This document shows positions 45,577 to 57,399 of a stretch of DNA of 64,000 nt, one piece after another. Position 1 is the first letter of the stretch; the number at the start of each line of letters is the position of its first letter. The position numbers and the translations under genes were made by a program. The stretch covers positions 1-64,000 of the forward strand of contig JAAMPI010000086.1 in assembly GCA_013054445.1 (NCBI GenBank), read 5' to 3'. The notes beneath the pieces are model-generated. The model saw only the letters and a list, made by a program, of their open reading frames with translations. It was not told the DNA's origin and did not search any database. The stretch is from Cudoniella acicularis. Its lineage: Eukaryota > Ascomycota > Leotiomycetes > Helotiales > Helotiaceae.

Positions 45577-47381
45577 ATGCCTGAAGACACTATATTTGAT
45601 TCTACTGATCGAGGGACCCTCCGGCCTAATGCGAAACCGCTACGGAAGAAGGGGGACATATTTGAGCCTATAGAATTACTAAATTGGGGCTAGAATATCA
45701 TACTACCCGAGAACGTCTCCCCCGATGATCCTATTACGCTATTCATAATGTACTATACCCCCGAAATCATCGAATTGATAGTTAAGAAGACGAATAACTA
45801 TCTGCGAGAGCCTTAAGACGACCCCTGTCCTCGTGTATAGGCAAATCAGTGGTACCTAACCTGCTATAGAGAGATATATCTCTACTTCGTAATACGGATA
45901 TATATGACTATTATAGTATATAATAAGATCTCTGACTACTAGAATACGAAGGACTTTAGCCTAGTTTACCCGATTTCGAGCTATATAAGTAGAGACAGAT
46001 TCTAAGAGCTTTATATACGGGTACGAGTCCATAGAAAGGAGGCTGAAGGACCATATAAGAAGGTATGATTTCTCTCTTAACCTGTCTCTTAGTTTCTATC
46101 GAAAATTACTAATAGTTGATTAGCTAGATCGAGCCCTTATCTACGTACTTCTAAGACGTTAATTTAGTAGTGTGGAAACTAGGGCAGGAGCTAGCAATTA
46201 ACGAGATAATAGTACGATATAAAGGGCGATCAAAACATATAACCACGATTCCGAATAAGCCTATGCCTACGGGATATAAGGTCTAGGGAGTAGCCTAGAG
46301 GGGGTTCTTAATCGTCTGGAATTGGCATATCCCTAGAATCAAGAACGGGCTTATAGGAGTGCGGACACCACGTGAGCTTAGGGGGACGATTAAGGCTAGA
46401 AATAGAGGAAATAAGACATAAGTAGTAGTCCTGTACTTGCTTAAGAGGCTACTAAAGCCTCCTAAAGGCTCTAGATATCACGTCTTTCTCGATAATTTGT
46501 TTATTTCTACTCGTTTTGTTAAATATGCTCGTTCTTAAGGTGTTACGATTATAGGCACGTGCCGGGATAATAGGGGAGTGATCTAAGAGCTACTAGACCT
46601 TAAGAAGAAGGATAATAAAGACATAATCCTTTAGGGAGAGATATATTTAATACCTACCGAGTCTAGTAAGGTCTGTCAAATTGGGTAGAAAGATCAAGCG
46701 TTCGTTTTGATAATGTCTTCTTTTATGTTAGGTGAACCGCGAATTATAAGGCAAAGGAAGAGGCCTAAGGAGACTTCTTCTAAAGTAAAGACTACTAGGG
46801 CACCCTTTACAAATAGCGAGGCAGTTAAATAGCTATCTATACCCTTGGTAGCGGATAAATATAACTATAATATAGGGGCAGTTGACGAGTTTGATCACCT
46901 GACAGCTCAGAACACTAGGCTACGTCACGTGGAAAGGGGAGGGCACTAGGCTCTAGATCACTGGCTACTACGTATAGTGCTTATCAACTGCTATTTATTA
47001 GCTTATTATAGTGATATTCTAGAGCCTAGGCAAGTGAGCTTTAGGAGTCAACAAGACTTTAGAAAGCAGCTGATTAGTGCCCTTATAGCGAGATCAAAAG
47101 ACAGTGAGATCTGCCTAAAGCGGAGTATATCACGAATTAGTAGAGGAGCGGATCAGGTGCCTATGAGGGCACATAAACAAGTAAAGCTTAAGAAGAGAGG
47201 AGAGTGTGTAAGCTATAAGGGGCTGAGGTTTATGGATCGGCCTAAAAGGCGGCTACCACTAAGCTAAATTGCAGCTAATCAAGGCAGGGAGAGCTCAAGG
47301 CATGAGTCTTAATAGGGGTGCTTGTAATGCGACGTCTACTTATATAAGTAGAGAGGTTGTTTTGATGTATTTCATAAATAA
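45577..47381 (+). mobile_element. piggyBac-type DNA transposon relic
   Basis: From ATG 45577 (MPEDTIFDSTDRGTLRPNA) one can read FEPIELLNWG, PDDPITLFIMYYTPEIIELI, REIYLYFVIRIYMTIIVYNK, YHVFLDNLFISTRFVKYA (a piggyBac catalytic block), NYNIGAVDEFDHLTAQNTRL, VLINCYLLAYYSDILEP, and a Cys-rich end CDVYLYK*RGCFDVFHK. These are interrupted by many TAG/TAA codons, most one transition from CAG or TGG. A likely intron lies near 46065-46130. The longest surviving frame is 46977-47267. This is the DDE_Tnp_1_7 (piggyBac) transposase family. Terminal repeats were not located. The base composition and stop pattern are typical of RIP. Confidence 0.8.
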
Positions 47382-48257
47382 AGATAGAATTGATGCTTTT
47401 GATGGGGAAATCCAGCTCTCTGATTAGCTAGAATTAAGCGAAAATCAATGCGCACGGACCAACGCGGGCGCTATCGCAGTGGAACGGATAGTCGGTAGCG
47501 GTCCTGTATGAGTGCGTTTCTGATCTGAGTCAGCACAGCAATGGCGATGGCGGTTGGTGAGACAGCTCACCATGCAGCGATATTAGATGCGAAAAGCAGA
47601 TATAGCACAAATCACTCGAACCTATTCGACAACTTGCGATAATGGCAGAAACCAGTGACAAGAGTACAGGAGACCTGGATTTTTGTAAAGATTTAGAAGC
47701 TGCACGTGATCTAGCCTAGAATTCAGTTCGGGCAGTTCGGCCGTTCAGCCGTCCCTCACCGAGGCACCCTACATCCTCTCCCTATCACCGATGTCTTGGC
47801 TCCGTAGAACGCCTCACTGTATGACTTATATCTGTTTAATCATCTCTGCAATGCCTCCCGAAAAGCCTCAGCCTTGAGTCTGGGCATGGTTTTATGTACA
47901 CTATAGTCTACACGTCTTTAAATCTGAGGTCGACGTTTTGCCAACACTTGATGCACGAGGCTCTGTATACCTATAAAGTGAAGGACATTTGTAACAATTA
48001 CACGTACTAAATACCTGTTAGATAATCTATAGCTGCGCCACATTGCCTTGAAAGGAGAATGGTTGCCTTCCTATTCATGAGCATTAGAGAGGTTCTTAAC
48101 ATGACGGTGCTCCATGGGCTGGGCTGGGCTGGCCTAGCTACCTCTTCTTCAGTCCATCAGCCAGTCTTGTCAGAATCAATTCGAAAAGGCATTAACTCTT
48201 CAAGTGATCAACCGTACACAGGCCCAAAGATCAGGCTGCCTTTGGAAATGTCCGGCA
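47382..48257. other. Intergenic, no supported gene
   Basis: Right flank of the piggyBac relic and upstream region of the DUF6594 gene. No coding sequence recognised; a tract TGGGCTGGGCTGGGCTGG lies at about 48115-48132. Confidence 0.4.
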
Positions 48258-49181
48258 ATGTTTCAATCATTTGTCAAGCCGCCTCAAATCCAACGACAAG
48301 ATACTACTAAGCGAGCTGAGATCCGAAGAGAGAGAGACAAGGATCTTGATGGCCTTGCATCTCTCACCTATCATGAACGCCTGACTGAATTTGCTCGAAA
48401 TTCCACAAGGCACTGGGTCAAAGACTCCAATACCGTCATCGACTTCAGGCCTCTGTACGCCATTACAATCCACCACCTACAGCGCCAACTATCACAAGAG
48501 ATATATCTATTGAATGAAAATGAAATGACGGATTCACAGCTGGAGAATATCCGAAAGCTCCTCAAGCAGTACAGTAATTCACGTATCCTTGCAACTCACA
48601 TATGCTGGCAAAGTGCTCAGAGCTGACAACAAACCCGTCTAGCAAGTGCTCTCCGAGACTTCGAATTCATCCACTCTAATCGCTGGAGCACCAACTTCGT
48701 GAAAGACATCGCTGCTTCACGTATTGACAATGGCCCTGGCTCTCGCCTTCAAGCTGCCCTCATCTCCGAGTTCAATCTCGCGTTACCCAACCCACAGTAC
48801 ACCCTCTACTCTGATGACGACCTTCTAGGGTCCTTCGACCCATCCTTGATGGTGCATAGCGTGACGCCTGGGAAAACGACACGCGCAACCCAACGGCAGC
48901 AATCTGAGATGGTGGAGGAACGCAAAACAGCTCTAAGGACGTCATGGCAGCGCTTTGCTTTCGCGATGTTGGGAGGCTTGGCACTTGTCATACCTGTGTT
49001 GGTCATAGTTGTTGGGACGGCTAATGTGCCATTGAGGGCATTGATTGTAGTCTCGGTCTCTATTTTTCTATTTGCTTTGGCGGTGGCTCTGCTTTCGAAT
49101 ACGCTACCTGAGAACTTGCTTGCTGCTACGGCTGCGTATGCAGCAGTTTTGGTTGTGTTCATCAGTAACAATGGATCTTAG
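48258..49181 (+). CDS. DUF6594-type membrane protein
   Basis: Two exons (48258-48582 and 48643-49181) encode 287 aa. The N-terminal half is helical and charged (LYAITIHHLQRQLSQEIYLL; ENIRKLLKQYSN). The C-terminal half has three closely spaced hydrophobic segments (FAFAMLGGLALVIPVLVIVV, VPLRALIVVSVSIFLFALAV, LLAATAAYAAVLVVFISNN). This charged-helical region plus C-terminal triple transmembrane bundle is the layout of the fungal DUF6594 family, members of which are frequent near HET and NLR genes. Function is not known. The start chosen is the first ATG of the coding frame; a longer N-terminus in another exon is possible. Confidence 0.78.
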
Positions 49182-49915
49182 ATATCTCAGACATTATTTA
49201 AAAGCCAAGAAGCAAGAGGCCATAAACAAGATAGGAAATACTTGATCGTGGTGGACATTGCGGAGGCTGGATAATGTGCCGAGTAGAGCCAGCAATTAGA
49301 CTGGTATACTGCAATTTATCTAGGTAAGTGTAAGGTAGGCGAGGACTGGGCATCAACATTGTTTACTACAAAGAACTCCGGGAAAGCTGTACGGTGCAAT
49401 GAAGCTATAGAATCAAATGAACACGCGAGTTATTGTATAACACACTAGTTATTTCTGACAAAGATATCGCTTGAAGGCCAGTTCCCTCCGTCCCTGCTTT
49501 TGCGTTAAGCATCGAAGTCTTGCTGCGAACACATCTACCAACTCTGTCGCCCCTAGCAAGTTCAAATGTAAGCATCCGCACCACCCTCATGGAAGACCAA
49601 TGAACAGGCACACTTGCACTCTGTTTCGTATGAATCCTGTGGTCAAAAACTCTACAGAGCATGATGTAAGCGCATCTTTCACATTGCCATGCCCATACTA
49701 GTTCACAGCATGATCTCGGAGGCGCTGAGGGAGGCTGACGTATCCGCTCTTCTTTCTGTGCCACCCTTTTAGGGATTAAGCTATACAGATCCCGTCCCCT
49801 GAGGGCCCTGTCCTTGTAGCTTAATTCACGTTACACTTAGTAGTAGGACAAATCCAGCGCTTCTGCACACATCCCTTCACCAGTAGATGCTGTTTTCATA
49901 GACAGACCCACCTTG
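49182..49915. other. Intergenic, no supported gene
   Basis: A 119-codon minus frame (49764-49405) has no family signal and is opposed by a plus-strand frame. I do not call a gene. Confidence 0.4.
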
Positions 49916-51759
49916 TAAGAGTTATGCTCATTACTCACGGACCCATTTTTTTAAGCGATCCCCACCAAAATTCGACCAAACTTACCAACTACATAATTAT
50001 ATATCTATTTAACTACTAAGTATAAAAAATAAATAAATTTATTCTATAATTACGTTTTAGATAGAGATTAATTAAAAACTAGTAATCTATTTTTATTAAT
50101 TATTTTCGTAGAGTATACTAAGCTTAAAGTAAGGTGTTTTTTACCTCTAATTCTTAAGCGAGCCTATACAATAGGAGACTATATAATAAGAGACATAATA
50201 GAACCCTTTTCTATTGTCTTTATAATACCACGAGCCTTTATAATAGGAGACTATATAATAAGAGACACAATAGAACCCTTTTCTATTATCTTTATAAAAC
50301 CACGAGCTTATATTTAGTATCTTTTCTTTTTCTCTTTATAATTATATCTTAAAAATTATAATTTTATTAAAATAGCGCCTCTAATCGCTCTTATACTAAA
50401 GCTCGACCCTCCTCCGTATAACATAGATCTCTTTAGCTCTCCACTATAAAAGATCCTACGTAGAGAGGTTACTGATAGTATAAGATCAAGAATCAGAGGT
50501 TGGAAGGCCGTAGGATAGTCTTAATATAAAATCATTAAAGAAACAAAGCTCCCCGCTACTACGATCAAAAGAATCCTTAAAACCGAATCCTCTTACCGTA
50601 GCCGTAAAGGCAAAAAGTTTAAGTCGACTCTCCTTACTACGCGTCACGTCTCTTAAATCATTCGACATATCACTAAGTCATATAATGGCCGTAAACTTAC
50701 TTAGTATCAAGTTAAATCTGAGCTCGGAATTAAAGCCTCTACGAATACTATTCGCCGTACGTTAAAGAACCTAGGCTTCCGCCGGTATATCGCCTGTCTA
50801 AGGCCGTTTATATTAAAGGCCACTACGAATAAAAGACTTGCTTTTACGAAGTAATACCGCTAGTAGGGAACTTCGGATTATGCTATAGAATAACACAGTG
50901 ATTAGCAGAAGGTTATTTAGTCGGATGAGTATATCTTTAAGACAGGAAAGGTTAGAAGAGTATAGGTTACTCAGAGGCCAGGGGAGCGGCATTACGAGAC
51001 GTGTATTAAGTCGATCTATAGGTCTAGAAGGAACACGATAATGATCTAGGGCGCGCTAGGCTAGGACTAGAAATCCCCCCTCGTGTTTATCTAGAAGCTT
51101 AAGTATATAAAAGGGGTGTGTTCGAAGGCATATCTATAGCAAGTCTTAGAGGTAGTGATCTTCCCTTACTAGGAGACTTTAGGGGATGAGAAAGACAAGT
51201 ATATCTTTATAGAAGATAGGGCAAAAGTATATAAAGGCCACGCGAGACTTCTAAGATTAAATATAGGAATTAGAGGATTTAACTAGCCATTATTATCACC
51301 GGATTTAAATCCTATTAAAAAGGTCTAGTGTTAGATAAAAGAAGAGCTTAAAAAGCTGCCGTATATGCCGACTAAGATCGAGGATTTAAAGCGGGAAATA
51401 TAAATTCTCTAGGATAGAGTAGATCTAAAAGACTTTAGGCAATATACTAAACGTCTTACTTGTAAAATAGAAGACGTTATTATAGTCTAGGGGAGAACAA
51501 CTGTTTATTAAAGGATTTGGATAAAAAGGGGGCTAAATAGTTATATATTTTAAGCGTTAGGCGTTTATATAAATAAAATCAGAAAAATAAGCTATTAACT
51601 TTAGTATAGTATAATTTAAATATAAAGTTAGTCCTTTAAATAGCTTTAATTTTAATTATGTAGTTATTTTGTTATTTTTATTAGAAGTAAGGGTAAAAGG
51701 CCGGATTTTGGTGGGCATCGCTTAAAAAATAGGTCCGTGAGTAATAAGCATAACTCTTA
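49916..51759 (+). mobile_element. Tc1/mariner-type transposon, heavily mutated
   Basis: Inverted termini of about 60 bp (49916-49977 and 51699-51759) share TAAGAGTTATGCTCATTACT and CACGGACC, and both carry the TA target duplication. The interior is very AT-rich. On the plus strand decayed transposase blocks are visible: LPATTIKRILKTESS (helix-turn-helix region), VI*SDEYIFKTGKV (Trp turned into TAG, about 50910), and PDLNPIKKV* (about 51300). Nearly all stops are one transition from Trp, Gln or Arg, so this is a RIP-type relic. A 72-bp direct repeat lies in its left part. The outer bases of both termini resemble those of the element at 1421-2767, so the two are likely related families. Confidence 0.87.
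50160..50307 (+). repeat. 72-bp direct repeat inside Tc1 relic
   Basis: The segment around ATAGGAGACTATATAATAAG (50171) recurs 72 bases downstream (50243), with near-identical sequence through AGAACCCTTTTCTATT and ending CACGAGC.. in each copy. Confidence 0.85.
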
Positions 51760-53313
51760 CTATTATCCTTTCGAACTTTTGAAGTCGTATAAAAGCACCT
51801 GTCGACAGTTAGTACAAGGCATTATCGTGCTTATTTGAGTCCGACGTCTTGCGGCAGAGAGAATTTAAAGCGCTGCTTAACAAATTGAAACCGAAGTTGA
51901 ATTTGTGGAGTTCGATAAGTGGGAGGCTCGGTCGTCGTTTCGTGCGGCTTAGGTTTGACAGGGATCCAAAATCGGCTCTAGATGTAAAGATTAACAGGGG
52001 AGCTAAAACGGATTCCCTGCTCAATGTCATTACCATCTTATTTAGTTGAAAGAGATAGCTGTGTTCAAGAAAATAGGTATTAGCAAACTTCAGACATAAC
52101 CGACTCTAAAGGGGGCCAGAAGTGATCACCCTCTACATGCTCAGGCTGACTCAACGGGTGCCCAGGTTAAAGCGGCCACTGCTCACGTCCAAAGACTAAA
52201 ACGGAAGCAGCAAATCTTAGATTAGAGTCTGACTTTCGTGGTATCTGTAGTGTCAGTGCTCAAGGCGGGCGTGTGCGTACCAATGTATATTGTAGAACAA
52301 TGGGATACGATAGTGTTTAAATAATATAGCTGGAAATTAAATTTTTATAGCGTCGAGAGAATGAGGCGGAGTGTAGATAAGCTGAGCGAGTACTTACGAA
52401 AGTAGCAAGATGATAGAAAGCGTTAGTGGATACGTAGGTACCTAATATTAGGTATTTATTGGGAAGGCTAAGCATTTAGCCGAGTAAGATTTAAGGAGGC
52501 GGAGTAGGGGCAGAGCAACCTTAGCGGGTAAAACACAGTGTGAGTATAGGTACAAAAACCTATCTCCATTCTAAAAACTTAATCTTATATTAGTAAATTC
52601 CTTAAAAAGATTAGTATACAATCTTCGCTTACAGCGGCAGGAGGTAAACCGACTATTAGAATCTTTATACTTACTCGACGATAGCATCTTTAAAACTGAT
52701 TATATGACCTCGTTCTATCACTTGTTGCCGAAAAGCATTGCTCTTCCAAGGGGTTTCCTCTTGTGATTAGGGAATTGAAATTTTACTGGGTAAACCCAGA
52801 ATTTGAAACTCGTCCCTTTTCATATTAAATATACATTCTATCTTCTTCTTACATACCTTGAGAAACCAATTAATTGTTATATCTGCGCAGACATGACCCG
52901 GCACCATGACTAATAAATCCTGACCAGATATCCGAAAATCTAACTCTATTTGTAATAGCCCAGACCTATTTCACAATTCTTTCACCTCGATTTGTGAGAA
53001 GCTGTGGATCAGTAAAAGGTTAAGTATTGCCGTTAATCACCCTATTGCCTCGGGAATGGAAACGGGTGGTCATGTGAAACTTGTACGACTTGAATGATTA
53101 ACCCTAACGCCTCTAAGCGCCTGCCACGTTCGATCTCCGCAGCCTTGTCGTCCTCCTCAACTTCTATCCGTTCTCATTAAGATTGCTTCTTACCATAGTA
53201 ACAATAAGACCCTTCTTGCTGTTGTTGCATACATCTTGTAAGAAATATTGTCGAATTATTTTTGAATCTAAGGCCCAACACTCCCACACTGCCATCATTT
53301 TTGAAGGTTCATC
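51760..53313. other. Intergenic with AT-rich relic
   Basis: Around 52340-52580 TAG/TAA-dense text reads MRRSVDKLSEYLRK*QDDRK and RVRFKEAE*GQSNLSG on the plus strand, probably a RIP-decayed mobile-element frame of unknown type. From about 53100 the sequence becomes normal and should contain the promoter of the next gene. Confidence 0.4.
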
Positions 53314-56234
53314 ATGACCGGAGATCTCAGCCTCACTTCAACTGCTCCAAGAACCCGACTGCGTGCAGCCTCTTGTGATTCGATTTTCAGAGATCAGCAA
53401 ACAAGACATCCTCGACCATCGCTTTCCCCATTGGTATCGTGGGATGATTCCGCCTTAGTTGACAAACATCACGTCGCTCTAAGCGCAGAGGAAGATCAGC
53501 TTCAGAAGGGACAAAACATGGGCATTGCTGCAAGGCGGATAGCGAACATAAATGTTTTTGACGACTCGGTCAGCGACGTATCTCTATGCTCAGGGCCTCC
53601 TTCCCTTGCGCATAGTGATTGGGAGGACGAATTTCCTGAAAAGCGGCTTCTGCACCCTGTCGAATATTTTCAGGAGCTGGATGATCTAGGTTCTAAGATA
53701 TACCAACGCTCAGCCTTCCAACCTTTGATAGTAGGTTACTAGGTTCACAACTAGTGCGCCGAAGTAGGAAAGTTACTGATTGACATTAGGATGGATCAGT
53801 GTACAGGCCATTCGACAGTACGGTTCGCTTCAAAGCCCTGTTTCTCGAAAATGCATCGTTCCAGAGCTGCACCGTTGCGGAGATACTGAGCTTTTGCATG
53901 GAAGTCACACATTTGGCAAACAAAAATGCATCGGGTCCCCAGGTAGGGTCACACTATGTTGATCACCGAATGCACCATCGGCAAATCGAACAATTAGTCC
54001 ATCTTATTGAGTGCCGGAATGTTATTTCCGGAGTTTGGCAGAATATCAAGGAGATGAAACAAGCGTGTTACTGCGGGGACTTCATCAGCTCGCTCGTTTG
54101 CGACAGCACTCGTATCGGAGTTGCGAGACTCGTCCAGATTGAGTGCAGCAGGATAGAGCGATTAGCAATCGCTTTCGAGGCCTGTCTCCTCCAAGTCCTA
54201 TCTCACCATCCCACCATGGTCTTGCTTGATATCATAACTACGGTCTCGAATGATGTCTCAACGGCGTGTCGAGAAGTGCTCACTAAAATCGACATAAATA
54301 TTCCGGACTTAGACTCAAAAGATGTTTGGCGATGTGTTGTTCATATCCTTGACGTAGCAGTTCTGTCGTACGTGGGTGCTCACACCCAGTTTCTTGGCAG
54401 CGAAACCACCACCTCGGTCGCAGTCCCAGGCCCTTTCCTGCAAAGACAATACTTCAGGTTCTGTCGAAGGACATTCTCATGCCTAAGTGAGTTTCTGGGA
54501 GGTCAGGAGGCTTGGGTACTCGAGCCGTATCATGCTGGTACATTTCATGTTGGCCTGCCTCCCTTGTGTCTGTTAACCGATGCCGTGACATTCGGGGACA
54601 TCTGGGGCCCAATGTGGAAGTCGTGTGTTCTTGGTCACGAAGACCAAATCACTCAGTACAGTGTCGGAAACGGGGTAATTATTCCTTGGGAGCAACTGTG
54701 CTCAGGTTCGAAAGACGCAATTGAGGTTCGAAAGGGCGAAATTTTCTGCCACTGGATGTCAGACAGAGAGGGCCGCGATGAAGAAAATCTTGCCAAATCA
54801 TCGACTCCCCTACGTGAAAGTGATACTATTCTCATTGGGGCTCCAGTCAGATTGGATGCCAATGATACTTGCAGAGCTTCGACAATCGACCATCGACAAC
54901 GATTAAGAAACTCCGGATCTCTAGCAGAGCTTGGCACTGTGAAGCCTGGCAGGGTATTGGAATCCGAAACGGTTCAAGTGCAGGTTACGCCACCACATAT
55001 GGGAGTGGGATATCAGCGGCAATATAAAATAAGAGGACGAAGCATGAAAAAGTCCCTAATCGAGAAATGGAAAAATTTCCCATTGAGCCGCCAGGTTAGG
55101 TATCTAGAGTTCAAGTTAGGGCTCGAAGTTTCAACATGCACCCACAATGCCCGCCGAATAAGGTTGATTGATTTATTTGGCACACAGACCATGCTTAACT
55201 ATTTGCGAAATGTTTCGCTCGAATGGACAAGCCCGGAATGTCGGGAAAGCTTTTACTCCGCGCTTCAGAGCAATGATCACACAGCGTTTCGCAAGCTGTA
55301 CGAGTCTAAGCCAGACTGGCAAACTGATCTTGGCAACGCTATTGGATGTTGTTTTGACATATTGGTAAACACTGGGAAAAGCGAGAAAGATCTGGTACTG
55401 TTTTGGCAACCTGATGCTAAACCAGGAGAAAAGGTGACTTTGAAGTCCAATGAGCTTTCCTGGATCGGCTTTTTGGAAGATACTGAAACTAGTGGGACGC
55501 TGGCTGTACTGGAGGACAGGTGTTTAGAGCTCCCGGATCTAGAAATTGGCGGAAAATGTCGGAGTAATCATTTTGACCCGAGGAACATCGGCAGTGGAAT
55601 TGCCACGAGAACTTTCGATAGGTCAATCCTGGAAACATCGGTGCATTTGAACGAGTATTGTGTTCCTACTTCTATCCGTAAGGGACGTATCATAAGCAGA
55701 AGGCATGATGGAACACCTTCCAGCCATCCGTATCGTTGGTCTCTGTTGTCATTAGAAGAGGGCGACAAGTTTGAGTTCGGAAAGAAAGGCAGTTTGAAGG
55801 CCATTACACAGCTCACTCAAGGTCAAATACTGGCAAAATGGAGTAGTTCTTTAGATATTAAGCGCCAAGTGCAGACGATGTCCAGCAAGATACCGGTGCT
55901 TGGCAGAATTATCGATCAACCACCTCCGAATATCCACGAAGAATGCATCAGAGACAGGAAAGAAGACACTAGCCCGGTATCTTTCATTATTCTCAGCACC
56001 GCTAATACAGTACTACACTCACGCCGATCATCTTTCCAGGCCACGTCCTCTTCGTTGGGGTTTCGGCCACGGCCCTATCATTATGATCCTTCGGATTCTG
56101 GGACCCCTAGAAACGAGAATTCTCAGTCTTCTCTTCAGCAGGACACAACCAATGAGCTGAGGAATATTATAAATAGGTGGAAAATGCAGTTCCGGAATCC
56201 GTCTGAATGGTCGAGGCAGGAATGGGAACAGTGA
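53314..56234 (+). CDS. Large uncharacterised fungal protein, intact
   Basis: Two exons (53314-53730 and 53790-56234), joined in phase 0 as FQPLI|DGSVYRPF, give 953 aa. The N-terminal 100 residues are disordered (MTGDLSLTSTAPRTRLRAAS). The central part is predicted mostly helical with many Cys (HLIECRNVISGVWQ; LSFCMEVTHLANK) and the block HVGLPPLCLLTDAVTFGDIW. The C-terminal part holds RRIRLIDLFGTQTMLNYLRN, FYSALQSNDHTAFRKLYES and DLGNAIGCCFDILVNTGKSE, resembling a common but unnamed fungal family. No signal peptide, membrane span or catalytic motif seen. No stops or frameshifts, although it sits between heavily mutated transposons, so it is probably under selection. Confidence 0.78.
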
Positions 56235-56679
56235 ACTGGGGAACTAGACGATGGGATACCAGCGCTTTTTCAACACCCGGCTTCGGGACGAAGGAGATAC
56301 AATTTGGACAGTATCTAGCTCCTCTTTTCATGGGTTTCTTTTCAAATGGTACAGCATGTCAGGATTGTTTTGAGATTATCAATACGGCCAGTTGACATCG
56401 AAATTAGGCTGGAGAGATGTTATATTAAGCCGTCGGTAAAGGATCAATTGTCTAGTCTAACTAGCTAAGGGGAGCTCTATACATACACAGAAGGAACACG
56501 TAAAAGGGGCCTAGCCGAGGCACGGAAGCTCCGGAATCCGAGAGTATGAAACTAGGCTAAGGTGAAGTGTGTTTTAAGGTGACGCCTGGACCTATTTCCT
56601 CAACATGTTATAATATCCTAGGCTTAGATAGCCTTAGTTATTAATCAGCATCCTGAAATTAACTCTAAAAGTAAGTTCC
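56235..56679. other. Intergenic
   Basis: 3' flank of the large gene. A 62-codon frame overlapping its end (56207-56395) is unlikely to be a gene. Confidence 0.4.
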
Positions 56680-56882
56680 CCCCCCCTAGTAGTAGGCACC
56701 CCCCTATAGTAGGCACCTTCGCTTAGCTTACCGCTATAACACGTATACCTATAATACTTTTAAATAAAAAACTTATTTTTAAATAAAAAGACCTTAAACT
56801 TTAGAGACACCTAGGACCTATCATAAAGCCTACTTATACCGAAGAAGACATCTAGAAAGCGCTAAATACGATAGTAAATAGC
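56680..56882 (+). mobile_element. Transposase 5' fragment (pogo/Fot1-like), interrupted
   Basis: Just before 56883 the plus strand reads KPTYTEEDI*KALNTIVNS, the start of the psq-type helix-turn-helix domain of pogo/Fot1 transposases, with one Gln-to-TAG change. Upstream, 56680-56720 carries a CCCCCCCTAGTAGTAGGCAC stretch followed by a second TAGTAGGCACC, possible terminal repeat material. The frame is lost abruptly at 56883, where different sequence begins. Confidence 0.5.
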
Positions 56883-57202
56883 TGTCACGAATAGGATATC
56901 ACGTGTAGGCCCGGGCCTAAGGCTCGGCTGTGACTAATAGGAACAGCATAGAGAACCAGGGTCCTAAGTCACGAGGATCACGTGACTAGTTAGGTGATAG
57001 AGTCTAGGACCGAAGCTTAGTAGAGGGACCGGTCGGCCCTTCGGCCTACTTAGGTGCCTACGGCCTATAGGTATAAAGGGTCTATATAAGCAAAGAGATT
57101 TCCTTACTAGATAGGAGCTTCGTGCTTAAACTTTTATAGTAATCTTATATTATACTTTAATTATCTTTACTTATAACGTGCTAAGCTTCCTAGTTAGTGT
57201 CA
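56883..57202 (+). mobile_element. Candidate LTR retrotransposon end (solo LTR?)
   Basis: Begins TGTCACGAATAGGATATCAC. It contains a promoter-like CTATAGGTATAAAGGGTCTATATAAG near 57065-57090 and stops near CTAGTTAGTGTCA. The four bases TAGC occur on both sides, and the sequence after the end (TTAGTGTCATAGCG) loosely resembles a tRNA-Met primer binding site. It lies inside a transposase fragment, suggesting insertion there. Boundaries are tentative and no second LTR is seen. Two ambiguous bases occur just downstream (57237, 57245). Confidence 0.35.
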
Positions 57203-57399
57203 TAGCGTACGCAAGCAGTGCAAATCAAGTAGTACTNTCTGTTTNTTAGAATTATCGACGAAGAAGAAGCTAGATACAGGAAGGACAGCTGTCTTAAGGG
57301 AGCGCAGCTCCTAGACTAGTCCCAGAACAGACTAGCTCGGAACCTCCGAACATGTGACTCGCACCAGATCTGTCACACTAAACACTCGTTACTCTATAT

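Noticed and set aside
49405..49764. 119-codon minus-strand frame
   Set aside because: No family resemblance and an opposing plus-strand frame; likely chance.
56207..56395. Extra C-terminal exon or small gene after the large orphan
   Set aside because: Overlaps the end of the intact frame in another phase, and no splice sites are convincing.
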